NCBI RefSeq assembly: GCF_004355185.1
Contig: NZ_CP037922.1
Coordinates: forward strand, 2,046,001 to 2,110,000
Direction: 5' to 3'
Source of the DNA: Hymenobacter radiodurans
GTDB lineage: Bacteria > Bacteroidota > Bacteroidia > Cytophagales > Hymenobacteraceae
DNA: 64,000 bases
Shown: positions 21,508 through 29,218 of the stretch, one piece after another
How positions within the stretch are numbered: the first letter of the stretch is position 1
How the letters are laid out: each line of letters begins with the position of its first letter
Program-made: the position numbers and the translations under genes
The notes under the pieces: generated by a model
Told to the model about the DNA's origin: nothing
The model's database searches: none
What the model saw: the letters and a program-made list of their open reading frames with translations, nothing else

Positions 21508-23304
21508 TCAGTTGATGCGGACCAAGCCGCCCTGAACGGTGGTGGTGGCACTGCCTTTCACGGCGGTGCTGGCCGAGGAAAGCTCAGCACTGCTGGTGCC
21601 CTGGGCCGTGAAAGCCGCCTGGGCCTTGAAGTTCAGATTCAGCCCTTCGGCTTTAAGGTCTTTGCTGGCTTTCAGGATGATATCCTTGCTGCTTTCGATA
21701 GTGATGCCGGCCTCGTTGAGGATGAGTTTATTGCCGTTCTGGTCTTTGATTTCTATCGTTTTGTCGGCTTCCGAAAGCCTAATGCTATTGCCGCCGGGCG
21801 TGGCGAACACCAGCTCTTTTTTTTCGTCATCAAAGGTCATTTTTAGCTTTGCCCGCGACACGTATCCCTTTTCATGGTTTGGGTCGGCGGGCGGAACCGG
21901 GGCCGGTTTACTGCTGCTGTGGCACATGCCCAGCACCACGGGGTAGCGGGGGTCGTCGTGCAGAAATCCCACGATGACCTCATCCCCGATTTCGGGGCGG
22001 AAATAGGTGCCGCGCTGCGGGCCCGCGTCCAGGGTGGCAATGCGGGCCCACGTGCCTTCCTGCTGCTCACTGATCAGCGGCAGCCGCACCTTGATGCGGT
22101 CTTCGCCGTCGGGGTCGCCTTCCAGCCGGGTCACTACGCCCGTATGCAGGCCACTGACGGCCGGCAGCAAGCCCGCGGCCGGCAAGGGGCGCAGGTTGTA
22201 GGTATCGGCAAAGGGCTCCGGACTAAGGCCAAACTGCACGTCGGTTTGCCAATTGCCCCGGGCCACCTGGTGCCGCACGCCCACCACGAGCATCTTGCCC
22301 TGCAGGCGCTCGCCGATGCCTTGTACGTCGATGAGCTTGCCTGGCACCACACCCGCAAAGCCCTGAAACTGGGCCCGGCCCCGTACTTTGCTCAGGCGTG
22401 CGCGCTGCAAACTGCCATCGGCCCAGGCCTTGAGCTCGGGCGGGGAGAGTTTGCCCCCGTGCCGTAGCACATGCGCCGAGCCCCCCATGACTTTGGACAG
22501 CACATCGGGCGAGAGGTTGCCGTTGTTGGTGGTTGCCGGCTCCGTAGCATCCTCCTGGGCTACTTTCTGTTCGCTCGCGTTCCAACTGGTGGCCTTGATG
22601 CCGGGGCTCTGCAAACGGGCGTCCATCTCGGCATCAAGCTCCAGAATGGTAGAGCCAAACGTGGCTGTCACGGCGGGTTCCTGCTTAAGGTTGGGTTTAG
22701 CAATTCGGATTTTGCCGTTCTCCACCATCACCAGTAGCCCATTCGCCTCGGCCCGGCACAGCACGAAGTCCCAGTCGGTGGCCTCGTACTGCACTACTTC
22801 CCGCAAGGTGGGCTGCGTGGCTTCGATGTCCCGACCGAGTTGGTAGCGGCCGATGATTTCGTCCAGAATGTCGCTGTCCTTTTGGTCGGCGTAGTAGTGG
22901 CTTTTCAACCCGCTGGTCATTTTTACGGCCTCATCGCGGCATTCCACAATCAGGAAGCTGCCGCTCCGGCGAATCTTGACGCTATGCTTGATCACGATGC
23001 CCGTAAACACGGAGGCCTCCTGCGAGCGGTAGCCCAGCTTGATTTCTATCTTTTTGCCCGGAATGAAATAGTTGGTGTTGCCCACCGCAAACGTGCCGCG
23101 CGACGCCTCACCGTCCTGGATATGCAGGGTGGCGGACGGTATCCGGTTTACTTCCCGCATCACCGCAATCGACTGCACGTGAATAGTACCAGGAATCTCG
23201 GTGCCTTCCACCAGAATGGTAGCCGTGCAGACATCGGGCGTGGCGGGCGTAGGAATAGTGGCGGTACTGGGGGGCATTTTGTTAGCAGTAGAGGATAAAA
23301 TCAC
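21508..23304 (-). CDS. VgrG-like spike protein, Afp8-like
   Basis: An intact protein of about 598 residues that forms the trimeric spike under the tube. The first part is the phage late-control-D-like region (IKLGYRSQEASVFTGIVIKH and YQLGRDIEATQPTLREVVQY, then DWDFVLCRAEANGLL). An OB-fold segment follows (RIKVRLPLISEQQEGTWARI and RGTYFRPEIGDEVIVGFLHD), then a beta-helical tail rich in 'I.I.....I.L' repeats (KTIEIKDQNGNKLILNEAGI). Start is GTG at 23304; ATG at 23277 (MPPSTATIP) is an equally likely start. It has no C-terminal effector extension. Confidence 0.93.
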   Translation of the reverse strand: MILSSTANKMPPSTATIPTPATPDVCTATILVEGTEIPGTIHVQSIAVMREVNRIPSATLHIQDGEASRGTFAVGNTNYFIPGKKIEIKLGYRSQEASVFTGIVIKHSVKIRRSGSFLIVECRDEAVKMTSGLKSHYYADQKDSDILDEIIGRYQLGRDIEATQPTLREVVQYEATDWDFVLCRAEANGLLVMVENGKIRIAKPNLKQEPAVTATFGSTILELDAEMDARLQSPGIKATSWNASEQKVAQEDATEPATTNNGNLSPDVLSKVMGGSAHVLRHGGKLSPPELKAWADGSLQRARLSKVRGRAQFQGFAGVVPGKLIDVQGIGERLQGKMLVVGVRHQVARGNWQTDVQFGLSPEPFADTYNLRPLPAAGLLPAVSGLHTGVVTRLEGDPDGEDRIKVRLPLISEQQEGTWARIATLDAGPQRGTYFRPEIGDEVIVGFLHDDPRYPVVLGMCHSSSKPAPVPPADPNHEKGYVSRAKLKMTFDDEKKELVFATPGGNSIRLSEADKTIEIKDQNGNKLILNEAGITIESSKDIILKASKDLKAEGLNLNFKAQAAFTAQGTSSAELSSASTAVKGSATTTVQGGLVRIN

Positions 23305-23332
23305 CCATTATCTTATGCGAAAGGCCCTTTGC

Positions 23333-24052
23333 TCAGACGGGGGCCGCCGTTTTATCGAGGGGAGGAAATATCAGGGACTGGCCCGGCTCCAGATGCCGGA
23401 AGTTGCTGAGGCCGTTGGCCGCGGCCACGTGCAGATAGTAGCGGGCGTCGCCGTAGATGCGGTAGCAGAGCAGGGGTAGCGTATCGCCCCCTTTCACCTG
23501 CTGCACGTGGGTCAGGTCCGGGGATTTCTTGTCCTCTTTGGCCGCCCGAATCTGTTCCTCGATGCTGCTTTTAAACTTCACGCGGGCCACCGCCCGAATG
23601 GGGCTGCCATCCGGATTAAACAGCTTATAGGTGACGCTCAGCTCGGTTACGCGGCCCTTAAAAATGGAATGGCGGCCCCACACCAGCTTGAAGTGCCGCG
23701 GCTCGTGGGCGTCGCCTTTGTACTCAATCAGTACTTGCTTGAGCCGCTTTAAATCATCGGCGATATCGGCGCGGGGCTTGCCGTCGATGATGCCGGTGTT
23801 GTCGAACAGAAACTCAAAAGTGATTTCCTCCGGCTCGGTGTACTCGTACTTCAGTTGCTTGCCACTGGTGCCCTGGCCCTGGTCAAACTCCGAGAACTTG
23901 AGCTTGTAGTCCAGCGTGTAGCTTTCCGGGTTGATGAGGGCCTCGAAGTACGCGTCGTTGCCGATGGCCTCCCTAATGCCACCTCGCTCTGCTTCCTTCG
24001 AGTCTTTAAAGCCCAGAATGAGCAGCTTTTCCAGTTTGCCGCCGGTTGCCAT
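23333..24052 (-). CDS. LysM tube-baseplate adaptor, Afp7-like (CIS tube protein)
   Basis: About 239 residues from ATG at 24052. The N-terminal region LLILGFKDSKE and ALINPESYTLDYKLKFSEFD, then EPEEITFEFLFDNTGII, match the CIS tube/gp53-like family. The C-terminus carries a LysM-like module (VQQVKGGDTLPLLCYRIYGD then HLEPGQSLIFPPL), which in T4-like systems contacts spike and baseplate. Its ATG overlaps the TAA of the DUF5908 gene (TAATGG), so the two are coupled. An in-frame upstream start would add an unlikely basic leader overlapping DUF5908. Confidence 0.92.
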   Translation of the reverse strand: MATGGKLEKLLILGFKDSKEAERGGIREAIGNDAYFEALINPESYTLDYKLKFSEFDQGQGTSGKQLKYEYTEPEEITFEFLFDNTGIIDGKPRADIADDLKRLKQVLIEYKGDAHEPRHFKLVWGRHSIFKGRVTELSVTYKLFNPDGSPIRAVARVKFKSSIEEQIRAAKEDKKSPDLTHVQQVKGGDTLPLLCYRIYGDARYYLHVAAANGLSNFRHLEPGQSLIFPPLDKTAAPV

Positions 24053-24240
24053 TAGCGTTCTTTTTTCTCTTGCAGAATTTGCAATACCTGTTCCACGCAC
24101 TCCGCCACCATGGCTTGCTTCTCGGCCTCCGTGCTGCCGTTGCGCGCGGGCACCAGCCCCGGCAGCGGCGCCGCGTGGTGGCCGTTTTCCGCTGTGTTCA
24201 CCGTGAAGCGAATGTGCAGTTCCTTGATTTCAATCGGCAT
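24052..24240 (-). CDS. DUF5908 small eCIS protein
   Basis: About 62 residues from ATG at 24240: MPIEIKELHIRFTVN, the family's standard opening, then a Gly/Pro-rich stretch and a C-terminal helix (EAEKQAMVAECVEQVLQILQ). DUF5908 genes are regular small members of Bacteroidota eCIS and T6SS-iv-like operons; their role is not known to me. It overlaps the adaptor gene downstream. A start 15 bases earlier is possible, but the conserved opening favours 24240. Confidence 0.88.
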   Translation of the reverse strand: MPIEIKELHIRFTVNTAENGHHAAPLPGLVPARNGSTEAEKQAMVAECVEQVLQILQEKKER

Positions 24241-24288
24241 GGAAAGGAGGGACAAGTGGTACGGTAACGAAAGAGCCGGACTTCTTCG

Positions 24289-24726
24289 TTACCGTACCGT
24301 GAAGTAGCGGTACATGAGTTCGAGCGTTTCGACCACAATGGCATTGTCCGTGGAATTCAGGTCGGATATCTGCCATTTCTTCGGAATAGCCTGGGCGATA
24401 ATCCAGGCGCGCAGGGGCTCACTTTTTTCATTCAGGAGAATGATGTTCAAGTCCGTAGGTTGAAAGTCACGGTCCCGGAAGGCAGCCAGGCACCACCGGA
24501 TGACGTCCGAGTCGGTGAGCATGCCCCGCTTAAGCATTAGCTCAGCGTATTTAGTGCGCACCGGCAGCTTGTGGGTAAAGCGGTTTTCGCCGCCTTCGCG
24601 AAACTCCTCCATCTCGTACTCCACTGCCAGCCCCGACACCGACTGAAAGCCCGTGTCGTGCTTGTTCTTGCTGATGCCGAATTCTACGCGGTAGTAGAAT
24701 CCCCAGGGCGGATAATAGCCGGCCAC
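24289..24726 (-). CDS. Inner tube protein 2 (gp19-like)
   Basis: This 145-residue phage tail tube protein begins YYPPWGFYYRVEFGISKNKH and continues DTGFQSVSGLAVEYEMEEF, the usual gp19 N-terminal hairpin with 'F..VSGL'. It ends VETLELMYRYFTV, as family members do ('E.LEL.Y..F'). The start codon is GTG at 24726. It lies 12 bases after the first tube gene. In eCIS the second tube paralogue usually forms the tube layer nearest the baseplate. Confidence 0.92.
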   Translation of the reverse strand: MAGYYPPWGFYYRVEFGISKNKHDTGFQSVSGLAVEYEMEEFREGGENRFTHKLPVRTKYAELMLKRGMLTDSDVIRWCLAAFRDRDFQPTDLNIILLNEKSEPLRAWIIAQAIPKKWQISDLNSTDNAIVVETLELMYRYFTVR

Positions 24727-24738
24727 GGTTGCGGAGCG

Positions 24739-25176
24739 TTAGATGTTCATCAGCTTCAGGCCTTCGTGCGCGATTTCGATACTTTCCACGGCCACTTCGT
24801 TGGCATCCGATTTCAGGTCGGGGGCCGTGACTTTCACCGGAAAGCAGCGCGTGGCCGACCAAGCCGCCACGGGTTCGTGCTTCTCATTAAGCAGGCGAAT
24901 GACCACGTCGCGGCGCCCGCCTACGCGCTCGTTGGTGATGTCATTCAGCCATTGATTGAAGTCGAAGTCGCCCTCAAACTTGCCGCGCTTCATGGTCACG
25001 TTCTCGTTCTTGCCCAGGCCCGGCATTTTGAGGGTGGTGAAATCCCGGCTGTCGCTGTGCCGGTACTCAATTACCTGCACCTGCATGGAGAGGCCGGTAA
25101 CTTCGGTGAAGCTCATCTTAGCGCCTCCCCAGTCCACCTGAAAGTGAAATCGGGGCAATGGATATTCTTGTGCCAT
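24739..25176 (-). CDS. Inner tube protein 1 (gp19-like, major tube)
   Basis: This 145-residue gp19-family protein (MAQEYPLPRFHFQVDWGG, FTEVTGLSMQVQVIEYRHSD, then TLKMPGLGKNENVTMKRGKF and ESIEIAHEGLKLMN) forms stacked hexamer rings inside the sheath. It is the closer match of the two to the typical major tube subunit and lies directly after the sheath gene, as expected. Confidence 0.94.
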   Translation of the reverse strand: MAQEYPLPRFHFQVDWGGAKMSFTEVTGLSMQVQVIEYRHSDSRDFTTLKMPGLGKNENVTMKRGKFEGDFDFNQWLNDITNERVGGRRDVVIRLLNEKHEPVAAWSATRCFPVKVTAPDLKSDANEVAVESIEIAHEGLKLMNI

Positions 25177-25234
25177 AGGGCTTTGCGAAAAAAAAGTGAA
25201 GAAGCCGGAAAAGCTTCGGACCTACAGGTTCAGA

Positions 25235-26667
25235 TCAGGACTCGGCTAACTTGTGCGAGAACTTGAGGATGATGAACTCGGCGGGGCGCACTACCGCCAT
25301 GCCCACTTCGACGTTCAGGCGACCTTCCAGAATGTCCAGGGCGGTCATAGTTTTGCCCAGGCCCACGGCCACGTAAAACGCGTGTTCGGGCTTGATGCCT
25401 TGCAGGGCGCCCTGCCGCCAGAGCGTGGTCAGGAAGTTTTCAATCATGGCCTGCACCCGCACCCAGGTATTGGCGTCGTTGGGCTCGAAGACGAACGATT
25501 CGATGGCTTTCTTGACCGATTCTTCCACGAAAATGAAAAAGCGCCGCACGTTCACGTAGCGCCACTCGTTGTCGTTGCCCGCCAGGGTGCGGGCGCCCCA
25601 TACCAGCGTGCCTTTGCCGGTAAAAGCGCGAATGGCGTTCACGGATTTGCCCCCCGCCACATCCACGTTCATCTGGTCCTGCTCGAGGGTTGAAAACTGG
25701 ATGGATGGCTGAATCACGGCGCTCACGCTCAGGTTGGCCGGCGCCTTCCACACGCCCCGGCTGGTATCGACGGCGGCGTAAATGCCCGCCACGGCCGCGC
25801 TGGGGGGCATTTTGCAGATCATGTCGCGGATAGCCGCTTTGGCCAGTTCATACAGGCGGTTGCTGCCAACCTTCAACGTGTCGAGCTTGGCCGTAGTCGC
25901 GGCGCCCCCGTTGATGCTGTGGTCCACGTCGATCTTGGTCTCGTCAATGGCCAAATCGAGGACCGTATCCAGGTTGGGACCGTAGGCCGCCCCGTATTTC
26001 AGGTTCTTGGTGCCAATGCCTTTGTTGCGAAAGTTGCCAACGGCAGCCAGCAGATCAGCCGTTGGGTCCGACAGCGATTCGCTGTCGCCGTGCACATCCA
26101 TAATCACGAAGCGGTCCTTCAACAATTCGCACTGCGCCAGGGCGTCGTCCAGCAATGTTTTGAAATCATCAATGCTCAGCTGTTGGGCCTCTGGAATGAC
26201 GATTAGAGTAGGCTCGTCTACATTCACTAAAGTTTTCAGTCCATCGTGTAAATCTTTGAGCACCAAAGCCCCCCCAACGCTTTATAAGTACCCGCCGAAA
26301 CGATGTAGCAGGGGCCGCCGCCGTTGGCAAAAAACAGCTGCATCGCATAGTACAGGATGTGCTTGGAGCGGTCCGCTTCCGCAACTTTCCCCACCGCTTT
26401 TATCTCCTGGGTTTGGCTGTCGACCTGCGTTTCCGCCACCGCTACCTTAATCTTTTCCTCGGGCTGCGGTCCGCCAAAATACTTCTCGTAGCCTACCATG
26501 GAGGTTATGCGCACCGGTTTTCGGACCAGGTCGTCGGCCACCAGATCCTCCGCCTTTTGGGTGTAGCCGATGAAGGCGGGAATAGCGGTTTCGACGGGGG
26601 CAATGGAGGGCGGGAACTTGGGAATCTCTTCTATGTAAACTCCCGGCGTTTTGTAGAGGGCTGGCAT
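25235..26667 (-). CDS. Contractile sheath protein (frame break at 26269-26275)
   Basis: About 477 residues once one base is added. The N-terminus MPALYKTPGVYIEEIPKFPP and FIGYTQKAED is the classic sheath opening. The C-terminal part has VNVRRFFIFVEESVKKAIES, FVFEPNDANTWVRVQ and FLTTLWRQGALQG, the conserved sheath end that forms the interlocking mesh. The frame breaks at seven C on the + strand (26269-26275); eight join AGTYKALGG to ALVLKDLHDGLKTL. Only one sheath gene is present, whereas Afp has three. If the break were real, no functional sheath could be made. Confidence 0.93.
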
Positions 26668-26703
26668 GGCATAAAGCTGAGTAAGGTTTTGTACGACAAT
26701 TGC

Positions 26704-27717
26704 TTATTCAAATATCTCCGAGACGAGACCCGTGATTCGGCCGGGTACGGCGCTATCGAAGGAGGCCTTGCTGAGACCGGTCAGGGGCTTGCGCTTGGTG
26801 CCCGCGTTGCCGCGCAGCGTGAGTGGCAACGCCGCGGGCTCGGCCGAGACCGGGGCGCCGCTGTGCTTGTTGAAGTATTGCCGGAAAGTGGCGCGGTTGC
26901 GAAAGCGCACCTCAAACACCGGATACGCCGCTTTAGCCAGGCCCCCGCTGGTGCAGCTATACTCGGCATTGCCCGGCCGGATAGCCGTTATTTGCACCAC
27001 GGCAAATACGTCGTCGGGGATGCCTTCCGTTAGCTGGATGCCGCGGGTAGGCAACCCCGTCAGGCCCGGCGGGGGCACAATAGCCGGTACATCGCCCTGG
27101 TGCAGGTATACCGGCCTATCGGTAGCCTGGGCGCTGATCTGCTGGGTGGCCGCGCCGGGCTGATCACTGGTGAGCTGCTCCAGCGCCGCTCCCGACAGGA
27201 TGAGCGATTCTACCCGGTCGGTAGGCGTGAGGGCGGGTATTTCCTGGGAGAGAAACAGGGCTCGGCTGGCCCCAGCACCGCGGGCTACGCCGGTCAGGTT
27301 CGAGAAAACGGGTACGTTCTCCTTGTAGCGAAGCACACGCTTCGATGGCTCATCGTAGAAATCATAAATCTTGCGGGCGGGCAGCGTCAGGGCCGTGTAG
27401 TCGAAAAACTGGCTACTGTGGACCCGAACGGTAAACTCCAGCACGGCATCGTCGGGAATGACGGCACCTTTTTTTGTGGCCACAATGCCCCCCAGCGCCG
27501 TGCTTTTAAACACGCCGCCCAATCCTTGCAAGGCCTTAGCGGTGGCGGGTGTCGGCGCAAAGGAAAGAAAGGAGCGCACATCGTACGTGAGTAGGCGCTG
27601 GAGCCGCTCGGCTTCCGGCAACGCATCAAACACGGTCTGGCCTTCATCCAGCCAGTAGTGGTGGAGTAGTCGGACCTCAAAAAGGCGCTGGTAGCCACTG
27701 ACGATGCGCTCCGCCAT
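26704..27717 (-). CDS. Unknown eCIS protein between cap and sheath genes (337 aa)
   Basis: This intact protein has no domain I can name. It begins with ERIVSGYQRLFEVRLLHHYW, followed by TYDVRSFLSFAPTPATAKAL. The middle is beta-rich (VLEFTVRVHSSQFFDYTAL), and ARKIYDFYDEPSKRVLRYKE follows. It starts one base after the DUF4255 stop and sits directly before the sheath gene, so it is surely part of the operon. Position suggests a particle-end component, possibly a cap adaptor linking tube, sheath and cap as described for AlgoCIS. This is inference from gene order, not from sequence similarity. Confidence 0.75.
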   Translation of the reverse strand: MAERIVSGYQRLFEVRLLHHYWLDEGQTVFDALPEAERLQRLLTYDVRSFLSFAPTPATAKALQGLGGVFKSTALGGIVATKKGAVIPDDAVLEFTVRVHSSQFFDYTALTLPARKIYDFYDEPSKRVLRYKENVPVFSNLTGVARGAGASRALFLSQEIPALTPTDRVESLILSGAALEQLTSDQPGAATQQISAQATDRPVYLHQGDVPAIVPPPGLTGLPTRGIQLTEGIPDDVFAVVQITAIRPGNAEYSCTSGGLAKAAYPVFEVRFRNRATFRQYFNKHSGAPVSAEPAALPLTLRGNAGTKRKPLTGLSKASFDSAVPGRITGLVSEIFE

Positions 27718-27718
27718 G

Positions 27719-28351
27719 TTATTGTCCGGTTGGCTGGTGATGGTAAAAGTCGGTGGCGATGTCCGTGATCAGGCCGCTTTCGGTGTGCGCCGCCTTGAAC
27801 TTCAGATCGAGCATGCGCAGGCGGTACAGCACAAACGGGTATTGCTTGCCGCCCAGCGTGCCCCAGAGGTGGTTTACCTCCTCCAGGGAAGGCGAGTATA
27901 AGTCGAAAATCAGCTTGAAGCGTTCGAGCTGATCCAAGGCATTGGTAGGTGCATTCTGGCTGATCGATTCGGGCGCCACGCTTTCCGGCGTAAACACGTT
28001 CTGGGCCTGAAAAAACCGGATGCCCCGCGAGAGAATCAGCAAGGCATTGATGTAGTCGCTGTGCGTGGCCGCGACCAGAATTTGGAAGTTTAAAAAAACG
28101 GGTGGGTTCTCGTACGTGGCCGTGAGCTTGACATCGTTGCGCACGTAATGGGGGAGGTTTTTCAGCGTGGTTTCCTCCGTAATATTGACTACGGAAAGTA
28201 TCAGCCGGTCGCGCGGCACGCCCCCGTTTTGTCCCCCCAAGCCTTCCGCCAGATTACCCAGTTTCGCTTCATTGGGAGGCGTGACCAGGCCATAAGCCGC
28301 CAAGTGCTTGTTTAGCTCATTGACCACGATGGAGAGTGCATGCGAGATCAT
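27719..28351 (-). CDS. DUF4255 cap / tail terminator protein (Afp16/Pvc16-like)
   Basis: This 210-residue DUF4255 protein is the hexameric cap that ends tube and sheath. It opens MISHALSIVVNELNKHLAAY, followed by RLILSVVNITEETTLKNLPH and NPPVFLNFQILVAATHSDYI, then ALLILSRGIRFFQAQNVFTP, and it ends with YPFVLYRLRMLDLKF; all are typical of the family. It is the first gene of the cluster, with about 870 bases of non-coding DNA upstream that should contain the operon promoter. Confidence 0.93.
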   Translation of the reverse strand: MISHALSIVVNELNKHLAAYGLVTPPNEAKLGNLAEGLGGQNGGVPRDRLILSVVNITEETTLKNLPHYVRNDVKLTATYENPPVFLNFQILVAATHSDYINALLILSRGIRFFQAQNVFTPESVAPESISQNAPTNALDQLERFKLIFDLYSPSLEEVNHLWGTLGGKQYPFVLYRLRMLDLKFKAAHTESGLITDIATDFYHHQPTGQ

Positions 28352-28564
28352 TCTTTTGGGTCAATAAATACTCGCTCTAGGAAGCAGAGAGAGGATCCGA
28401 ATGCGAGGCGTCCGGCCCCTGTCGGCGCGCCGGGTGCCTGATATGGGCGCTAGCTACCCTGACGAGCGGCAGCCGCGTGGTTGCTCGCGCCCAATAGCCG
28501 ATGGGTAGGGAAGACCTTCGCCCAGCTAGTAGTGGTTCAAGCTAAGCTCGGAACGTAGGGTTTA

Positions 28565-28584
28565 CATCAGTGCCAGCACTGAAA
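28565..28584. promoter_or_regulatory. Palindromic site CAGTGCCAGCACTG, copy upstream of eCIS
   Basis: CATCAGTGCCAGCACTGAAA, about 215 bases upstream of the first eCIS start codon, has the near-palindrome CAGTG-CCAG-CACTG at 28568-28581. It differs by one base from 1983-2002 at the other end of the cluster. It is a candidate operator for a dimeric regulator; the assignment rests only on the repetition and symmetry. Confidence 0.35.
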
Positions 28585-28657
28585 CTGGCGCGGCTGGGTG
28601 CAATGACCTGGTAATGTGATCCGCGACTGGGTATTTCTCAGCTCCCTTCATGGTATT

Positions 28658-28699
28658 CACAACAAGCTCCTCAAAACAGCAATTCTGCGGCTTGTTGTG
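28658..28699. repeat. Inverted repeat CACAACAAGC / GCTTGTTGTG upstream of eCIS
   Basis: Two perfect 10-base arms (28658-28667 and 28690-28699) are separated by 22 bases. A further CAACAAGC lies at about 28721-28728. It could be an RNA hairpin in the 5' leader of the operon or an operator. Confidence 0.4.
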
Positions 28700-29122
28700 G
28701 TCGGCTTTGTTTGAACAATTTCAACAAGCCCTATAGGTCAGTTTATTGGTCCTATCGTTTTACGCAAGGGGGCTATCGGTACGGACATCCGTACTGGAGA
28801 ACCACCTTGTCTCTTCGAACTAGCTAGCCCCAACCATACTACAGCTCTAGTTCGGTCGACCTGGTAAATGGCAGCGCGGCAGCGAAGAGAATTCTGAGCA
28901 GGAGCTTTTGCATCGGTGAAGGGAGGGAACTAGGCAGTGGGGGATAGGCAAGTAGCCGTATTTGACTGGCCCCATATCTGTCCTATTTATAAGAAAAGGG
29001 TCTTTTTAGCCTTTACAAAACATGCGAAACTGTCCGGGCATGAACCGCTTTTTTGTTTGGGTGCTAAACGGTAGCCGGGCCAATAATTATTGGCCTCCTG
29101 AAGGTCGTTCGGGTTGCTTATT

Positions 29123-29164
29123 CAGAAGGGCCCTCGGAAAACGACGTTTCCGAGGGCCCTTCTG
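29123..29164 (-). terminator. Strong hairpin after the metalloprotease gene
   Basis: A perfect 18-base stem (29123-29140 with 29147-29164; CAGAAGGGCCCTCGGAAA) closes a 6-base loop. It lies 55 bases beyond the stop of the minus-strand metalloprotease. There is no long T run after it on either strand, so termination is likely but not textbook. It also separates that gene from the eCIS operon. Confidence 0.6.
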
Positions 29165-29218
29165 GGAGATATAACTAAGTCAGATGACTCTGGAATCAGC
29201 GCGCGAGTCGACTGTCTG

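Larger units (their letters stand above)
28352..29122. other. Non-coding region upstream of the eCIS operon
   Basis: No coding frame of any credibility is seen. The region contains the palindromic 20-mer at 28565-28584, an inverted repeat at 28658-28699 and AT-richer stretches around 28730-28760 and 28975-29025. It must hold the promoter of the operon (minus strand), but no clear Bacteroidota -33/-7 pair was found close to the DUF4255 start. Confidence 0.6.

Noticed and set aside
1986..28581. att sites of a prophage or integron attC sites at the CAGTG-N4-CACTG pair
   Set aside because: The shared sequence is only 20 bases, no integrase gene is present, and the arms do not follow the attC layout.
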